Positions 21,919 to 32,332 of a stretch of 64,000 nucleotides of DNA are shown piece after piece; position 1 is the first letter of the stretch; each line of letters begins with the position of its first letter. The DNA comes from Pegoplata infirma. Lineage: Eukaryota > Arthropoda > Insecta > Diptera > Anthomyiidae. The translations under genes and the position numbers were made by a program. The notes beneath the pieces are model-generated. The model was not told the origin of the DNA and did no database searches. It saw only the letters and a list, made by a program, of their open reading frames with translations. The stretch covers positions 111,192,778-111,256,777 of the forward strand of contig OY992536.1 in the NCBI GenBank assembly GCA_963921195.1, in the 5' to 3' direction.

Positions 21919-23022
21919 TACGTAATTAGTATACCATATTGGCTATGCAACTTTTACTATTCAATTTAGGTAAAAATTCGAAATTAGAAATTGTTGACAA
22001 TTATTTAAAATTTAATAAAAAATAAAACATTTTGTTTATTTATGTATTTTTTTTTTTTAATTGTGCAGAACAATAAAAATAGCTGAAAATTAGCAAATCT
22101 TAATAAATAGGATCAGTAAGGTATATAACTTTTTTTTTCAGTTTATTGCGAAACAGTTAGTATTTTTTATTGTTTAAAAATTTCGTGTAAAGAAAAGACT
22201 CAAGATTTTTATGGGATCCATCAAGATTTCATTCGGTACATCAAGATTTATGTATATATTCAAGATGAATCAACATTTATACATAAGAATATTTTTTAAA
22301 ATTTCTAAGGAAAAAATGTCTCAAATTTAGAGAATTTTTCTCAAGAAATTCTAAAGAAAAAATGTCACAAAATCTGCGAATTTTTCTATAGAAAAATGAC
22401 ACAGAATCTGAGAATTTTTCTATTAAAAGAATGTTCCAGAATCTGAGAAATTTTCTATTAAAAAAATGTCTTAGTTTCTGAATAATTTTGAAAAGCAAAA
22501 AATGTCTCAGACATTTATAGAAAAAAGTCTTAGAATCTGAGAATTTTTCTATAGAAAAAATGTCTTGGAATCTTAGAATTTTTTCCATAGAAAAATGTTT
22601 TAGAATCTTGGAATTTTTCTATAGAAAAAATGTCTTAGAATCTGAGATTTTTTCTATAGAAAAAATGTCTCAGAATCTGAGAATTTTTGTATAGAAAAAA
22701 TGTCTCAGAATCTGAGAATTTTTCTATAGAAAAAATGTCTCAGAATCTGAGAATTTTTCTGTAGAAAAAATGTCTCAGAATCTGAGAATTTTTCTATAGA
22801 AAAAATGTCTCAGAATCTGACAATTTTTCTATAGAAAAAATGTCTCAGAATCTGACAATTTTTCTATAGAAAAAATGTCTTAGAATCTGACAATTTTTCT
22901 ATAGAAAAAATGTCTCAGAATCTGACAATTTTTCTATAGAAAAAATGTCTCAGAATCTGACAATTTTTCTATAGAAAAAATGTCTCAGAATCTGAGAATT
23001 TTTCTAAAGAAAAAATGTCTTA

Positions 23023-23492
23023 TAGTGCGTTTACATTGGAATTCTAATCTAGTAAAGTGCGATTTTTATCTACTTTGTAATCTGTACCGTTTACATTGGC
23101 ATTTTTTACATTTGCGAAGATTAGGATTGGCATTAAAAATAACAAGTTGGTAATAAATGTGTGTGACTGCGTCAAAAGACATCGACGGTAATTAGTCGCC
23201 GTATGATTAACAAGGACAGTGAAAGCGTTTACAATTAACAATGTCGGCGGCATAAACATACTTTGCGGCGTCATCAAAATGGCAGGCTTTGTGTCGGTGT
23301 TTTTCAGTGTTGGAAAATGAAAATAACAGAAATACAGAGTTGTATCTAACTTTACCAGATTGCGTTTGCCGATTAGAGTCTAAACTACTAGATTGAAAAA
23401 AATAAATTTGTATGGGCAATCTAATAGATTAAAACTGGATTGGAGCCACAATCTACTTTAAGCTAGCTCAGAGGACCAGTGTAAATGCACTA
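23023..23492. mobile_element. TTA-target MITE J
   Basis: A 470-bp insertion in the satellite. Ends TAGTGCGTTTACATTGG and CCAGTGTAAATGCACTA, with TTA duplication (23020-23022, 23493-23495). No ORF. Confidence 0.8.
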
Positions 23493-24228
23493 TTAGAATC
23501 TGAGAATTTTTCTATAAAAAAATGTCTCAGAATTTGACAATTTTTCTACAGAAAAAATGTTTCAGAATCTGAGAATTTTTCTAAAGAAAAAATGTCTCAG
23601 CATCTGAGAATTTTTCTATAGAAAAAATTTCTCAGAATCTGAGAATTTGTCTATAGAAAAAGTGTCTCAGAATCTGAGAATTTGTCTATAGAAAAAGTGT
23701 CTCAGAATCTGAGAATTTGTCTATAGAAAAAGTTTCTCAGAATCTGAGAATTTTTCTATAGAAAAAATTTCCCAGAATTTAATAATTTTTCTATAGAAAC
23801 AATGTCTCAGAATCTGAGAATTTTTCTATAGAAAAAATGTGTCAGAATCTGATAATTTTTCTATAGGAAAAATGTCTTAGAGTCTGAGAATTTGTCTGTA
23901 GAAAAAATATCTCAGATTCTAAGACATTTTTTCTATAGAAAAATTTCAAGATTTATAGAAAAATTCTCAAATTCTGAGACATTATTTCTATAGAAATATT
24001 CCAAGATTCAGAATCTGAGAATTTTTCTATATAAAAAATACTTTTCTATAGAAAATTTCTCAGATTCTAACTCTGAGATTCTAAAATATTTTTTCTACAG
24101 AAATATTCTCAGATTCTAAAACATTTGTTCTATAGAAAAATTCTCAGATTCTGAGAAATTTTTTCTATAGAAAAATTTTCAGATTCTTTCTGAGACAGTT
24201 TTTCTTTAGACAAATTCTCAGACTCTGA

Positions 24229-24369
24229 TACGGCGTTCACACTTGCTGTTTTGAAGTGTTCAAGAGTGAGATGTTTAAAAAAGTCTTTGTTCTGTGTCCA
24301 TTACGTTTTTATTCTGCTACTGGTGTTTTGTTGAACAACTTGTTTAAGGTCGCTAGTGTGAACTCCATA
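24229..24369. mobile_element. TGA-target MITE I1
   Basis: A 141-bp insertion in the satellite. Ends TACGGCGTTCACACTTGC and GCTAGTGTGAACTCCATA, with TGA on both sides (24226-24228, 24370-24372). A second copy is I2 at 28289-28427 in reverse orientation. Confidence 0.8.
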
Positions 24370-25203
24370 TGAGACATTTTTTTTATAGAAAAATTCTCAT
24401 ATTTTGAGACAGGTTTTCTTTAGAAAAATTCTCAGATCCTGAGACATTTTTTTTATAGAAAAATTCTCAGATTCTGAGACATTTATTCTCTAGATAAACT
24501 CCCAGATTCTGAGATGTTTTTTCTATAGAAAAACTCTCAGATTCTGAGACATTTTTTCTAAGAAAAATTCTTTGATTCTGAGACATTTTTCCTATAGAAA
24601 ATTCTCAGATTCTGACACATTTTTCTATAGAAAACTTCTCATTTTCTGAATCGTGAGAGATGTTTCTATAGAAAAAATTTCAGATTCTGAGATTTCAGAT
24701 TTTGTAAAAGAAAAAATATCCAGAAACTGAGTATTTTCTGTAGAAAATTCTAAGAATCTGAAAGTATTTCTATTGAAAAAATGTTTAATAACAGACAAAT
24801 TTTCAAATTTTTAATCCTGCATAAAATTCTGAGACATTTTTCTTATTATCAATTTTTCTTTAAAGTTTTTAAACATTCAAATTATTAAAAAAAATTAATT
24901 AATTAAAAATAATAAACTTTTCGTAGTTTTTATTTAAATTTTAAAAGGAAATGGTGTATTCCATTACTAATACAAGGTAATTCTACCAAATTATTTACGT
25001 AATATCACCTATTTATCAATGCTATTTTACCTAAAAAGCTAAGGTATTTTTCTGTCAACCATTGTAAATTTTCGAACATAGGAATTACCTTAGCTTTTAA
25101 GTAACATTACCTTTAAACTTAGCAAATGCCCCGTTTGCCTGGCGCTAAGGTATTTTTATACTATAATTTTAGGTAATATTACCTCGATTTTTTTTTGTGT
25201 GTA

Positions 25204-25410
25204 TTATCTTTAAAAAAACGATGAGTAAAGTATTATAAATAATAAATTTAATTAAATGAAAGACAAATTCCATTTCTTATAAACAAAGAATCTAATTTGA
25301 TATTAAATACGTGTTAGATGAGGAAGAACAAGCATTTTGCCACCATATTGGAAAATACATCAAATACAACACTGCGAACCTTCTAATCTTTTCTATGGTT
25401 CTTACCTTTA
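25204..25410. repeat. Repeat shared, inverted, with 44255-44430
   Basis: Contains AACAAAGAATCTAATTTGAT and CAAGCATTTTGCCACCATAT, both found in reverse complement near 44300-44400. Non-coding, family unknown. Confidence 0.6.
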
Positions 25411-25562
25411 AGGTGCCTACAGACGACGCAATATTATGTACAATATTCAATTATATTGATGGTGTGTGGGTAAGATTGACCATTGTACAATCTTCAATAT
25501 TGCCCACACACCTTCAATATAATTGAATATTGTACATAATATTGCGTCGTCTGTAGGTACCT
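25411..25562. mobile_element. Palindromic Harbinger-like MITE G1
   Basis: A 152-bp element, a foldback over almost its full length. Ends AGGTGCCTACAGACGACGC and GCGTCGTCTGTAGGTACCT. TTA duplication (25408-25410, 25563-25565). Three copies in the window. Confidence 0.85.
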
Positions 25563-25674
25563 TTACCCGTACTTTTTTTTCCTCTTATTCTGTTGCTTCA
25601 ACTGCGCAAAGGCAAGGTTGAAGACTTATCTGGCCGTCCGTTAGGATCAATACGCCAAAACAAATTCACACGAT

Positions 25675-26887
25675 CTACACCATTTACAGATGTAATTCGA
25701 AAAAGATCAATTGTAATTCGAAGATTCTATTTGTAATTCGAAGATTCCATTTGTAATTCGAAGATTCCATTTGTAATTCGAAGATTCCATTTGTAATTCG
25801 AAGATTCCATTTGTAATTCGAATACTCCAATTGTAATTCGAAGATTCCATTTGTAATTCGAAGATTCCAATTGTAATTCGAAAAAGATCAATTGTAATTC
25901 GAAAAAGATCAATTGTAATTCGAAAAAGATCAATTGTAATTCGAAAAAGATCAATTGTAATTCGTAAAAGATCAATTGTAATTCGTAAAAGATCAATTGT
26001 AATTCGAAAAAGATCAATTGTAAATCGAAAAAGATCAATTGTAATTCGAAAAAGATCAATTGTAATTCGTAAAAGATCAATTGTAATTCGAAAAAGATCA
26101 ATTATAATTCGTAAAAGATCAATTGTAATTCGAAAAAGATCAATTGTAATTCGTAAAAGATCAATTGTAATTCGAAAAAGATCAATTGTAATTCGAAGAT
26201 TCCATTTGTAATTCGAAGATTCCAATTGTAATTCGAAGATTCCAATTGTAATTCGAAAACCAACGAGTAAATCAACAAAACACAATGTTTTTAAAGGCGT
26301 AAGAAACGATTTTACTCGTTGGTTTTCGAATTACAATTGGAATCTTCGAATTACAAATGGAATCTTCGAATTACAAATGGAATCTTCGAATTACAATTGA
26401 TCTTTTTCGAATTACAATTGATCTTTTACGAATTACAATTGATCTTTTTCGAATTACAATTGATCTTTTACGAATTACAATTGATCTTTTTCGAATTACA
26501 ATTGATCTTTTACGAATTACAATTGATCTTTTTCGAATTACAATTGATCTTTTTCGAATTACAATTGATCTTTTTCGAATTACAATTGATCTTTTACGAA
26601 TTACAATTGATCTTTTACGAATTACAATTGATCTTTTTCGAATTACAATTGATCTTTTTCGAATTACAATTGATCATTTTCGAATTACAATTGATCTTTT
26701 TCGAATTACAATTGGAATCTTCGAATTACAAATGGAATCTTCGAATTACAATTGGAGTATTCGAATTACAAATGGAATCTTCGAATTACAAATGGAATCT
26801 TCGAATTACAAATGGAATCTTCGAATTTCAAATAGAATCTTCGAATTACAATTGATCTTTTTCGAATTACATCTGTAAATGGTGTAG
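25675..26887. repeat. 1.2 kb palindrome built of minisatellite arms
   Basis: The left arm 25675-26273 is the reverse complement of the right arm 26308-26887, with a 34-nt spacer. The arms are tandem units starting TTGTAATTCG, of two lengths: 20 bp ending AAGATTCCAT/A, and 21 bp ending AAAAAGATCAA or TAAAAGATCAA. Reading out from the centre, both arms give three 20-mers, then the same order of fifteen A/T-type 21-mers (ATATATAAATTAAAA), then 20-mers with one TACTCC variant in the same place. The left arm has one extra 20-mer. The outer border is CTACACCATTTACAG and its complement. Long stop-free frames on both strands follow from 21 being a multiple of 3 and are not taken as genes. Confidence 0.95.
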
Positions 26888-26983
26888 TCGTGAACATATT
26901 ACAAATTACGGCAATAGATTAGCAGCCACGAGGAATAACGGGAAATCCCGTTACTGATGATGACGCCAAGCTAAAGCCCAGAC
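26888..26983. other. Unique-looking flank between palindrome and MITE E2
   Basis: Balanced base composition compared with neighbours. Together with 25566-25674 and 27671-27905 it may be the old host sequence into which the palindrome and E2 were placed. Short open frames (for example GKVEDLSGRPLGSIRQNKF at 25606-25662) look protein-like, but I recognise none. Confidence 0.3.
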
Positions 26984-27670
26984 CACAGACTAATACAGAC
27001 TCGACATAAGTGACAGGTGTCAAAAAAGTAGTTCTGAACCATATGGTTAATATTTTCAAATTATTCTACGAATTAGGTTAGAAAGAGAAAACTGATATAA
27101 CGCGCCATAAGAAAAATGGATGCCAGATCGGATTTTGTTGTTTCACTCACTCCTAAGTCGTAGAAAGTGTTGCCATGTTAGCGTAAAACGGACTAAAAAC
27201 CGCTGTGTTTTCTCCTAAAATCGCTTATGGTGTTTTCTTTTCTGGCAAAAAATGTGCCTTTTTTTGCATTTCGCCCCAAAAATTATGTTTTTGTGTTCTT
27301 TTCTAAAAAAATGCCAACCCTTATAAACAATATCGTGTTCTTTTCTAAAAATGTCTGCCATATAAAGTGCAAAAAAGTTGCACTTTTTACCCCGTAAAAA
27401 ATCACGGGGTTGAAATTGCCTTATACAACAGCTGACTTTTTCTGTGTTGTTTTCTCAAAACAGCTGTTAAAAAAATACAGGGCAGAGTATTGCTGTATGT
27501 TGTGTTCTATTCCAGTCAAATAAAATGCAAATTTTTGAAGGTGTGAGTTAAACATTTTAAAAATGTGTACTCTAAAATGGCAAACATTTTTTTTCAGAAA
27601 AGAAAACACCATTAGTTTTTCCCCATTTTTTCTTATAAAACCCTACTGTCGAGTCTGTATTTAGTCTGTG
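26984..27670. mobile_element. P-like MITE family E, copy 2, carrying MITE F
   Basis: Same ends as copy 1. 7-bp duplication CCCAGAC (26977-26983, 27671-27677). Interrupted at 27228-27611. Confidence 0.85.
27228..27611. mobile_element. TTA-target MITE F inside E2
   Basis: 384 bp with ends TGGTGTTTTCTTTTCTGG and CAGAAAAGAAAACACCA, and TTA duplication (27225-27227, 27612-27614). Uninterrupted E copies read CGCTTAGTTTTTCC here. Confidence 0.85.
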
Positions 27671-27677
27671 CCCAGAC

Positions 27678-27908
27678 ACTCAAGTTTGCACCGCACACAA
27701 AAAACGACCATTGCCTTTGCAATGGAGGCAGTGAAACAATGCTCCCAAGCGCCAACAGACATACAATCAGACCACAAGTGTCTGACGGAATGCCGAGTGA
27801 ACCAGCAGGCTCAACCAAAAAACACGAAGTACAGTTTTGCCTTTAACCTTTATTAACTACAACGCCGCAGCTTACACTTCCTTAATCATTGACTGACCGA
27901 TTGCAACG
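27678..27908. other. Unassigned GC-richer sequence
   Basis: More balanced composition than most of the window, with a 62-codon open frame. It lies between MITE E2 and repeat X1. No recognisable protein. Possibly host-locus sequence. Confidence 0.3.
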
Positions 27909-28029
27909 TACCCGTACTTTTTTTTCGTGTAAACTGGTAACAGTCAGATGTTTAGAAAACAGCTGTTTTTTTTTAGTGAAACCAAATTTGAAAATTTTAA
28001 TTAAACAAAGAACTTAACAAAATAAATAC

Positions 28030-28479
28030 AGTTGAACCTCGATTATCCGGCCCTCTATTAACCGGTGCCTCTATTAACCGGCATGCTGTGTGTTTGTTTT
28101 TTACCTCTATTATCTGTGCTTTACCTCTACTATCCGTGCAATTCATACATGTACGTACATATTGTATTTTTTGTTATGGTTTTTACCTCTATTAACCGTG
28201 CTTTACCTCTATTATCCGTGCAATATATTCACGAACATATACAAATGTAGAAAAATATATAACCTCTTTCAACCGTGTTTTTCGATTATATGGAGTTCAC
28301 ACTAGCGATCTTAAACAAGTTGTTTAACAAAACACCAGTAGCAGACTAAAAACGTAATGGACACAGAACAGACTTTTGTAAACATCTCACTCTTGAACAC
28401 TTCAAAACAGCAAGTGTGAACGCCGTATTATCCGTGCTTAGTCCGGTCCCGTGCAACCCGGATAATCGAGGTTCAACTG
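28030..28479. mobile_element. Pogo/Tigger-like TA-target element H
   Basis: A 450-bp element with ends CAGTTGAACCTCGATTATCC and GGATAATCGAGGTTCAACTG, flanked by TA. The interior has repeated ACCTCTATTATCCGTGC-type copies of the TIR core. A CAGT start plus TA target fits the pogo branch of Tc1/mariner. It carries MITE I2. Confidence 0.85.
28289..28427. mobile_element. TTA-target MITE I2 inside H
   Basis: A 139-bp copy of I1, reversed. TTA at 28286-28288 and 28428-28430. Confidence 0.8.
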
Positions 28480-28776
28480 TATGTAATTTCAAATCAAAAA
28501 AATATATTTGGTTACTAAAACTAACTTTTACACCTTTTTTTTCTTGGTTAAAGTTCTATTTCTTACGAAAATATTTGAGCATAACCCCTTTGTTTACATT
28601 TTTTATTATTTTGGGCTAGAAATGTGGTTTTTTGCGTTCCCGTACTTTTGTGTATTTTTGTGGTAATGTGCGAGTTTTTTTTTAGTTTCTCTCATTTTAC
28701 CGAACTTTACCCGGAAAGTTCTGGAACACACCTATTGTTAACAGAAAAATCGCACGTTCGGGTACCCGCTGTCTAC

Positions 28777-29262
28777 ACCTGGGAGAAATACTGAGATATT
28801 TGTATCAAGAAACGTCAAAATCAATCGCAAAGAAATTTCTCTCAGGTGTGGACTAAATATTAGTCTCAGTATTTGATCTCATCAGATAGTTGTTATGAGA
28901 TATCTCATAACAACAATCTGATGAGATTGGATGAGATCAAGTGTCAAATTCACTTATATTTGTATGTTTACAATTGTTTTTTGGAGCAAATGGCGTCGAA
29001 AAAAGGAAAAGTAAAATAAATCATTAAAAAATAAGTGTATAAACAAATGTATGTGCTTAAATAATAGATTGTACATATATTTATGATGAAAAACATACAT
29101 AGTTATTCCACGGCTGATTGAAAATTATGAAATTTCATAAGAATAATTGCAGCTCGTTTTCCACACCATTTGATATTGAGATAAATATTGAAATTTCCCA
29201 ACTGCTTCTCTGCCGACGTTATCTCAGCTTTCATGAAAAAATTCTCCCACGTGTAGATGGTG
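28777..29262. mobile_element. Probable TIR element Y
   Basis: Imperfect TIRs around TCTACACCTGGGAGAA at the left and TTCTCCCACGTGTAGA at the right. Subterminal CTGAGATA/TATCTCAG repeats, and an internal 45-bp dyad at about 28884-28932 centred on GAGATATCTC. A ten-codon frame starting ATGGCGTCGAAAAAAGG lies at 28991. No clear target duplication. Confidence 0.5.
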
Positions 29263-29522
29263 CGGTAGAATAAGGATCGATATCGACTGGCAGAATTAGC
29301 CCTTGTTCGTCATTATTTTGCTGAGAGTGTGGGGGAAAATGTGGAAATATTTTTCCACGTATATTCTGCTACCCAAAAAAAAAATTATTTAGCGAAGCCG
29401 CTAAATTAATTTATGGAGTTTGTAATCCCTAAGCCCGGCCGAAGGCTTGCTACACAGAAAAACTTTTTTTGTTAAGCAATATTTTAATTATAACAAAAAA
29501 CAGTCTCTCTAGGCCCCTCTGC
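29263..29522. other. Unassigned spacer
   Basis: Moderately AT-rich with short dyads (GGCAGAATTAGC, GCCCGGCCGAAGGC). No gene or clear element boundary seen. Confidence 0.4.
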
Positions 29523-29525
29523 TAA

Positions 29526-29677
29526 AGGTACCTACAGACGACGCAATATTATGTACAATATTCAATTATATTGATGGTGTGTGGGTAATATTGACGATTG
29601 TACAATGGTCAATCTTACCCACACACGATCAATATAATTGAATATTGTACATAATATTGCGTCGTCTGTAGGTACCT
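29526..29677. mobile_element. Palindromic Harbinger-like MITE G2
   Basis: A 152-bp copy of G1 with TAA duplication (29523-29525, 29678-29680). Near-perfect foldback. Confidence 0.9.
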
Positions 29678-29756
29678 TAAAACTTAAATATATAAAGACT
29701 ATGCAAGAGTCAATTCTTTTTGACGTTTAAAGGTGGTGTTAGTTTTACAAATGGTA

Positions 29757-31051
29757 CACGCAAAAAAAAAATCTGTGTAAGATTGAGCAATCCTACTTGG
29801 TAAAACTTTTTTCATACCAAAAAAAAATTTTTACCAAATTTTTGCTAATATTATCGATGTTGAAGTAACATAATTCATTTTTTATGTAAAATAACCAAGT
29901 AGCTTGCTCAATAACGCAAATTACCTGCACAAAAATTTATCGAAAGAAAACAACAAAAAAACAAAACAAATACAGACCGCCATTTTCATTTTTTATTTTT
30001 GTGTGCGTGCGTTGTTCGTTTATTTTTTGTGTTATAAAAACGTAAAAAGGAAATTGATATATAAAATAAAAATAAATTAATACATAAATAAAAATAAATA
30101 ATTAGTTTTCTAAAAGATAAATAAATGTAAGATAAAAGAATGTTAAAGTTAATTTTGCTTTCATCACTTAAAACACCATTCAATAAGAAAAACCAATGGA
30201 GTCCCAGACGTATGTTTCGATGAATAACAAATGGAATGATAAAGTGAGTATACCCGCATTCCGAAGACACCAATAAGGTTTAATAGATTTTTAGTTAAAA
30301 ATTAGTGTTTGATAATAATTTTATATTTTTACAGGGTACTGCTAAATAAATTTTTGAAGCTATGGAGAATCCTTCACTACAATAAAGAGCGTGGACACCA
30401 ATCCTGCCTTTAGTTATAAAATTAAAACCTAAAAACCCAAAGCCAAGGGAGTCCATACCTGTTTTGATGGGTTACAAATGGAATGACAAAGTAAGTGTTC
30501 CTCCTTACCAAGAGACCAATGGGGTTAACCAATTTTTTAAATTAAAAATTTATGTTCTGTAATAATTTTCTATTTTTACAGGATGCTTTGAAATAAATTC
30601 GTGAAGCTATAGCGGATCCTTTACTTCAAGAAGAAGCGTAGGCAGCAGTCACTCGAGAAAATTGTACAAAAAGGGTCAGTTGGTCGGTGGTAAATTAAAT
30701 CCTACACAACATTTATTATATTCATATGGATTTATTCTGTGAAAATTTTAAATTCAACAAATATACAAATTTTTACAAAAATTTATTGAAAATTTATTTT
30801 AGCATAAATGTGGTAATGTTTAGCATTATTTTTAGTCAGCTTTTCAAATAATTTTGGTATATTTCACCATATTTCTTTTGGTATATTTTACCAAGTTTTT
30901 GCTTAAATAGCATTAGCATTTTCTTCAAAATTTTTTACATAAGTGTTTTGGCTAAATTACGAAAACTACTTCGTCGGTTGTAGTTTTAGCATATTTTTGG
31001 TAAAATTATGCCAGATTTTTGCTCACTCCGACACAAGTTTTTTTTTGCGTG
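29757..31051. mobile_element. TA-target element B2, full copy
   Basis: 1295 bp with ends CACGCAAAAAAAAAATCTGT and ACAAGTTTTTTTTTGCGTG, TA on both flanks. Opposite orientation to B1. It carries the same DINE-like ACTTTATCATTCCATTTG stretches and a 95-codon open frame of unknown meaning shared with B1. Confidence 0.85.
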
Positions 31052-31258
31052 TATCTGATAAAATCACTTTCAAAAATCAAAGTGGAATTGAATTGCATAA
31101 AAGTGGTTTCATTCCGAAAAAATTATTCGCTTTGCGTTTTACGAGTAAACCACTTTTTTCAAATCCGAACGGAATCGAGTCTGTGACATGTCCCTAAATT
31201 TCTTAAAAACTACTCAATCAAATTTAATGAAATTAAAACTGAGTCAAGTTCAACATAT

Positions 31259-31631
31259 TAGGTGTGTTCCAGAACTTTCCGGGTAAAGTTCGGTAAAATG
31301 AGAGAAAATCTTAAAAACTCTCACCATACCGCAAAATTTCACAAAAGTACGGGAACGCAAAAAAACACATTTCTAGCCCGAAAACTAAAAAATGTAAACA
31401 AATTGAAATGCTTACAAATTTTAGTAAGAAAAAATTCGTTCAACAATGCGAAACAAATTGTAAAAGTTGATTTTAATGACTAAATATATTATTGTGTTTA
31501 AAATTAAGCATTACTTTTGTTTCGTTTTTTTATTTTATTAAAATTTTTAATTTATTTTCACAACAAAAATCAGCTGTTTTCTCAACATCTGATTGTTACC
31601 AATTTACACGAAAAAATAGTACGGGTAAAGG
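31259..31631. repeat. Repeat family X, copy 2 (inverted relative to copy 1)
   Basis: GGTGTGTTCCAGAACTTTCC through ACGAAAAAATAGTACGGGT. Reverse complement of parts of 27909-28733. It may be the other end of one large element or a second copy. Confidence 0.6.
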
Positions 31632-31864
31632 CATAGGGGTGAAAGGAATAAGTTTCGCACATGTTTATGTATTAACGACGGCACGCGCGTGTAACTTTTG
31701 ACGTTTCATACAAAACGTAAACAGACAACGAAAATACAGATGCAAAAGCTCACACGTACAGGCACACGTATTCTAGGCAGAGAAGTAAATTTAGTAGTAT
31801 TTTGTATGCGTCCATATTGAAAGTACCAAAATAAGCACTCGTGTTGCATGTCTATATGGTCTGT
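31632..31864. mobile_element. Old inverted copy of family W
   Basis: The reverse complement aligns along its length with W1, for example GTGCCTGTACGTGTGAGCTT and GAAACGTCAAAAGTTACAC, with many mismatches. GTAAAGG flanks both ends. It is older than W1. Confidence 0.6.
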
Positions 31865-31879
31865 GGTAAAGGTCTGAAC

Positions 31880-32275
31880 CACAGTACAGACTAGTATGCA
31901 AACACGGGTGCTAATTGCGTACTTTCCAATATGGTGGTATGGTTTTTAGTACAGAATGATCATCGCTGCCTAGTATATGTGTGCCTGTACGTGTGAGCTT
32001 TTGTGCATGTATATATGATGTTTGTTTCCGTTTTGTATGAAACGTCAAAAGTTACACCGTGTGCTGTCACTAATACTTAAGGTACCTACAGACGACGCAA
32101 TGTTATGTACAATATTCAATTATATTGATAGTGTGTGGGTAATATTGACGATTGTACAATGGTCAATCTTATCCACACACCATCAATATAATTGAATATT
32201 GTACATAATATTGCGTCGTAGGTACCTTTACACCCATCAGATGCAACTCTGTGATACTACTACTCATGTACTGTG
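31880..32275. mobile_element. 8-bp-duplication MITE W1, carrying G3
   Basis: Ends CACAGTACAGACTAGTATGC and CTACTCATGTACTGTG, with exact duplication GTCTGAAC (31872-31879, 32276-32283). An 8-bp duplication fits hAT or P; the CACAG start resembles family E. Confidence 0.85.
32080..32227. mobile_element. Palindromic Harbinger-like MITE G3 inside W1
   Basis: 148 bp with TTA duplication (32077-32079, 32228-32230). It has lost four bases near its right end (GCGTCGTAGG). The uninterrupted W2 copy reads ACTTACACCC here. Confidence 0.85.
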
Positions 32276-32332
32276 GTCTGAACAGAACTAGCCCGGCACG
32301 ACTTTTTTCATACGATTTGACAGTTAAAAGGT

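Larger units (their letters stand above)
22280..24830. repeat. 35-bp satellite array with orientation switch
   Basis: The unit is AATCTGAGAATTTTTCTATA plus GAAAAAATGTCTCAG, 35 bp, best ordered at 22680-23020. It contains two dyads, TTTTTCTATAGAAAAA and CTCAGAATCTGAG. Up to about 23920 units run in one sense, and after it in the reverse sense (CAGATTCTGAGACATTTTTT). It is interrupted by MITEs J (23023-23492) and I1 (24229-24369). Edges decay gradually. Open frames in it are compositional. Confidence 0.9.
21016..25201. mobile_element. TA-target element M containing a 35-bp satellite
   Basis: Ends CACACAAAAAAATAATCGAG and, read inward from the right end, CACACAAAAAAAAATCGAGG. TA lies on both flanks (21014-21015, 25202-25203). 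Subterminal CTAAGGTAATATTACC-type motifs recur at both ends. The interior carries N1, the satellite 22280-24830, and two TTA-target MITEs. Left and right flanks belong to different repeats, so a rearrangement at this locus is possible. Confidence 0.6.
27909..28733. repeat. Repeat family X, copy 1, carrying a pogo-like element
   Basis: The segment from CCCGTACTTTTTTTTCGTGT to GGAAAGTTCTGGAACACACC is found in reverse at 31259-31631 (X2). A related piece is at 44065-44205. CAGCTGTTTT and TACGGGAACGC-like motifs are shared. The transposon class is not clear. Confidence 0.65.

Noticed and set aside
22277..22588. 103-codon frame on the - strand
   Set aside because: Lies wholly in the 35-bp satellite edge. 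F- and K-rich repeat translation, not a gene.
22680..23020. CRISPR-like regular array
   Set aside because: Units are contiguous tandem repeats without spacers, and the genome is eukaryotic.
25707..26878. Open frames of 124-192 codons on both strands (FRITIDL and FELQLIF repeats)
   Set aside because: They arise because the minisatellite unit is 21 bp, a multiple of three, and lacks stops. The arms are mirror images, so both strands show the same thing. No protein family.
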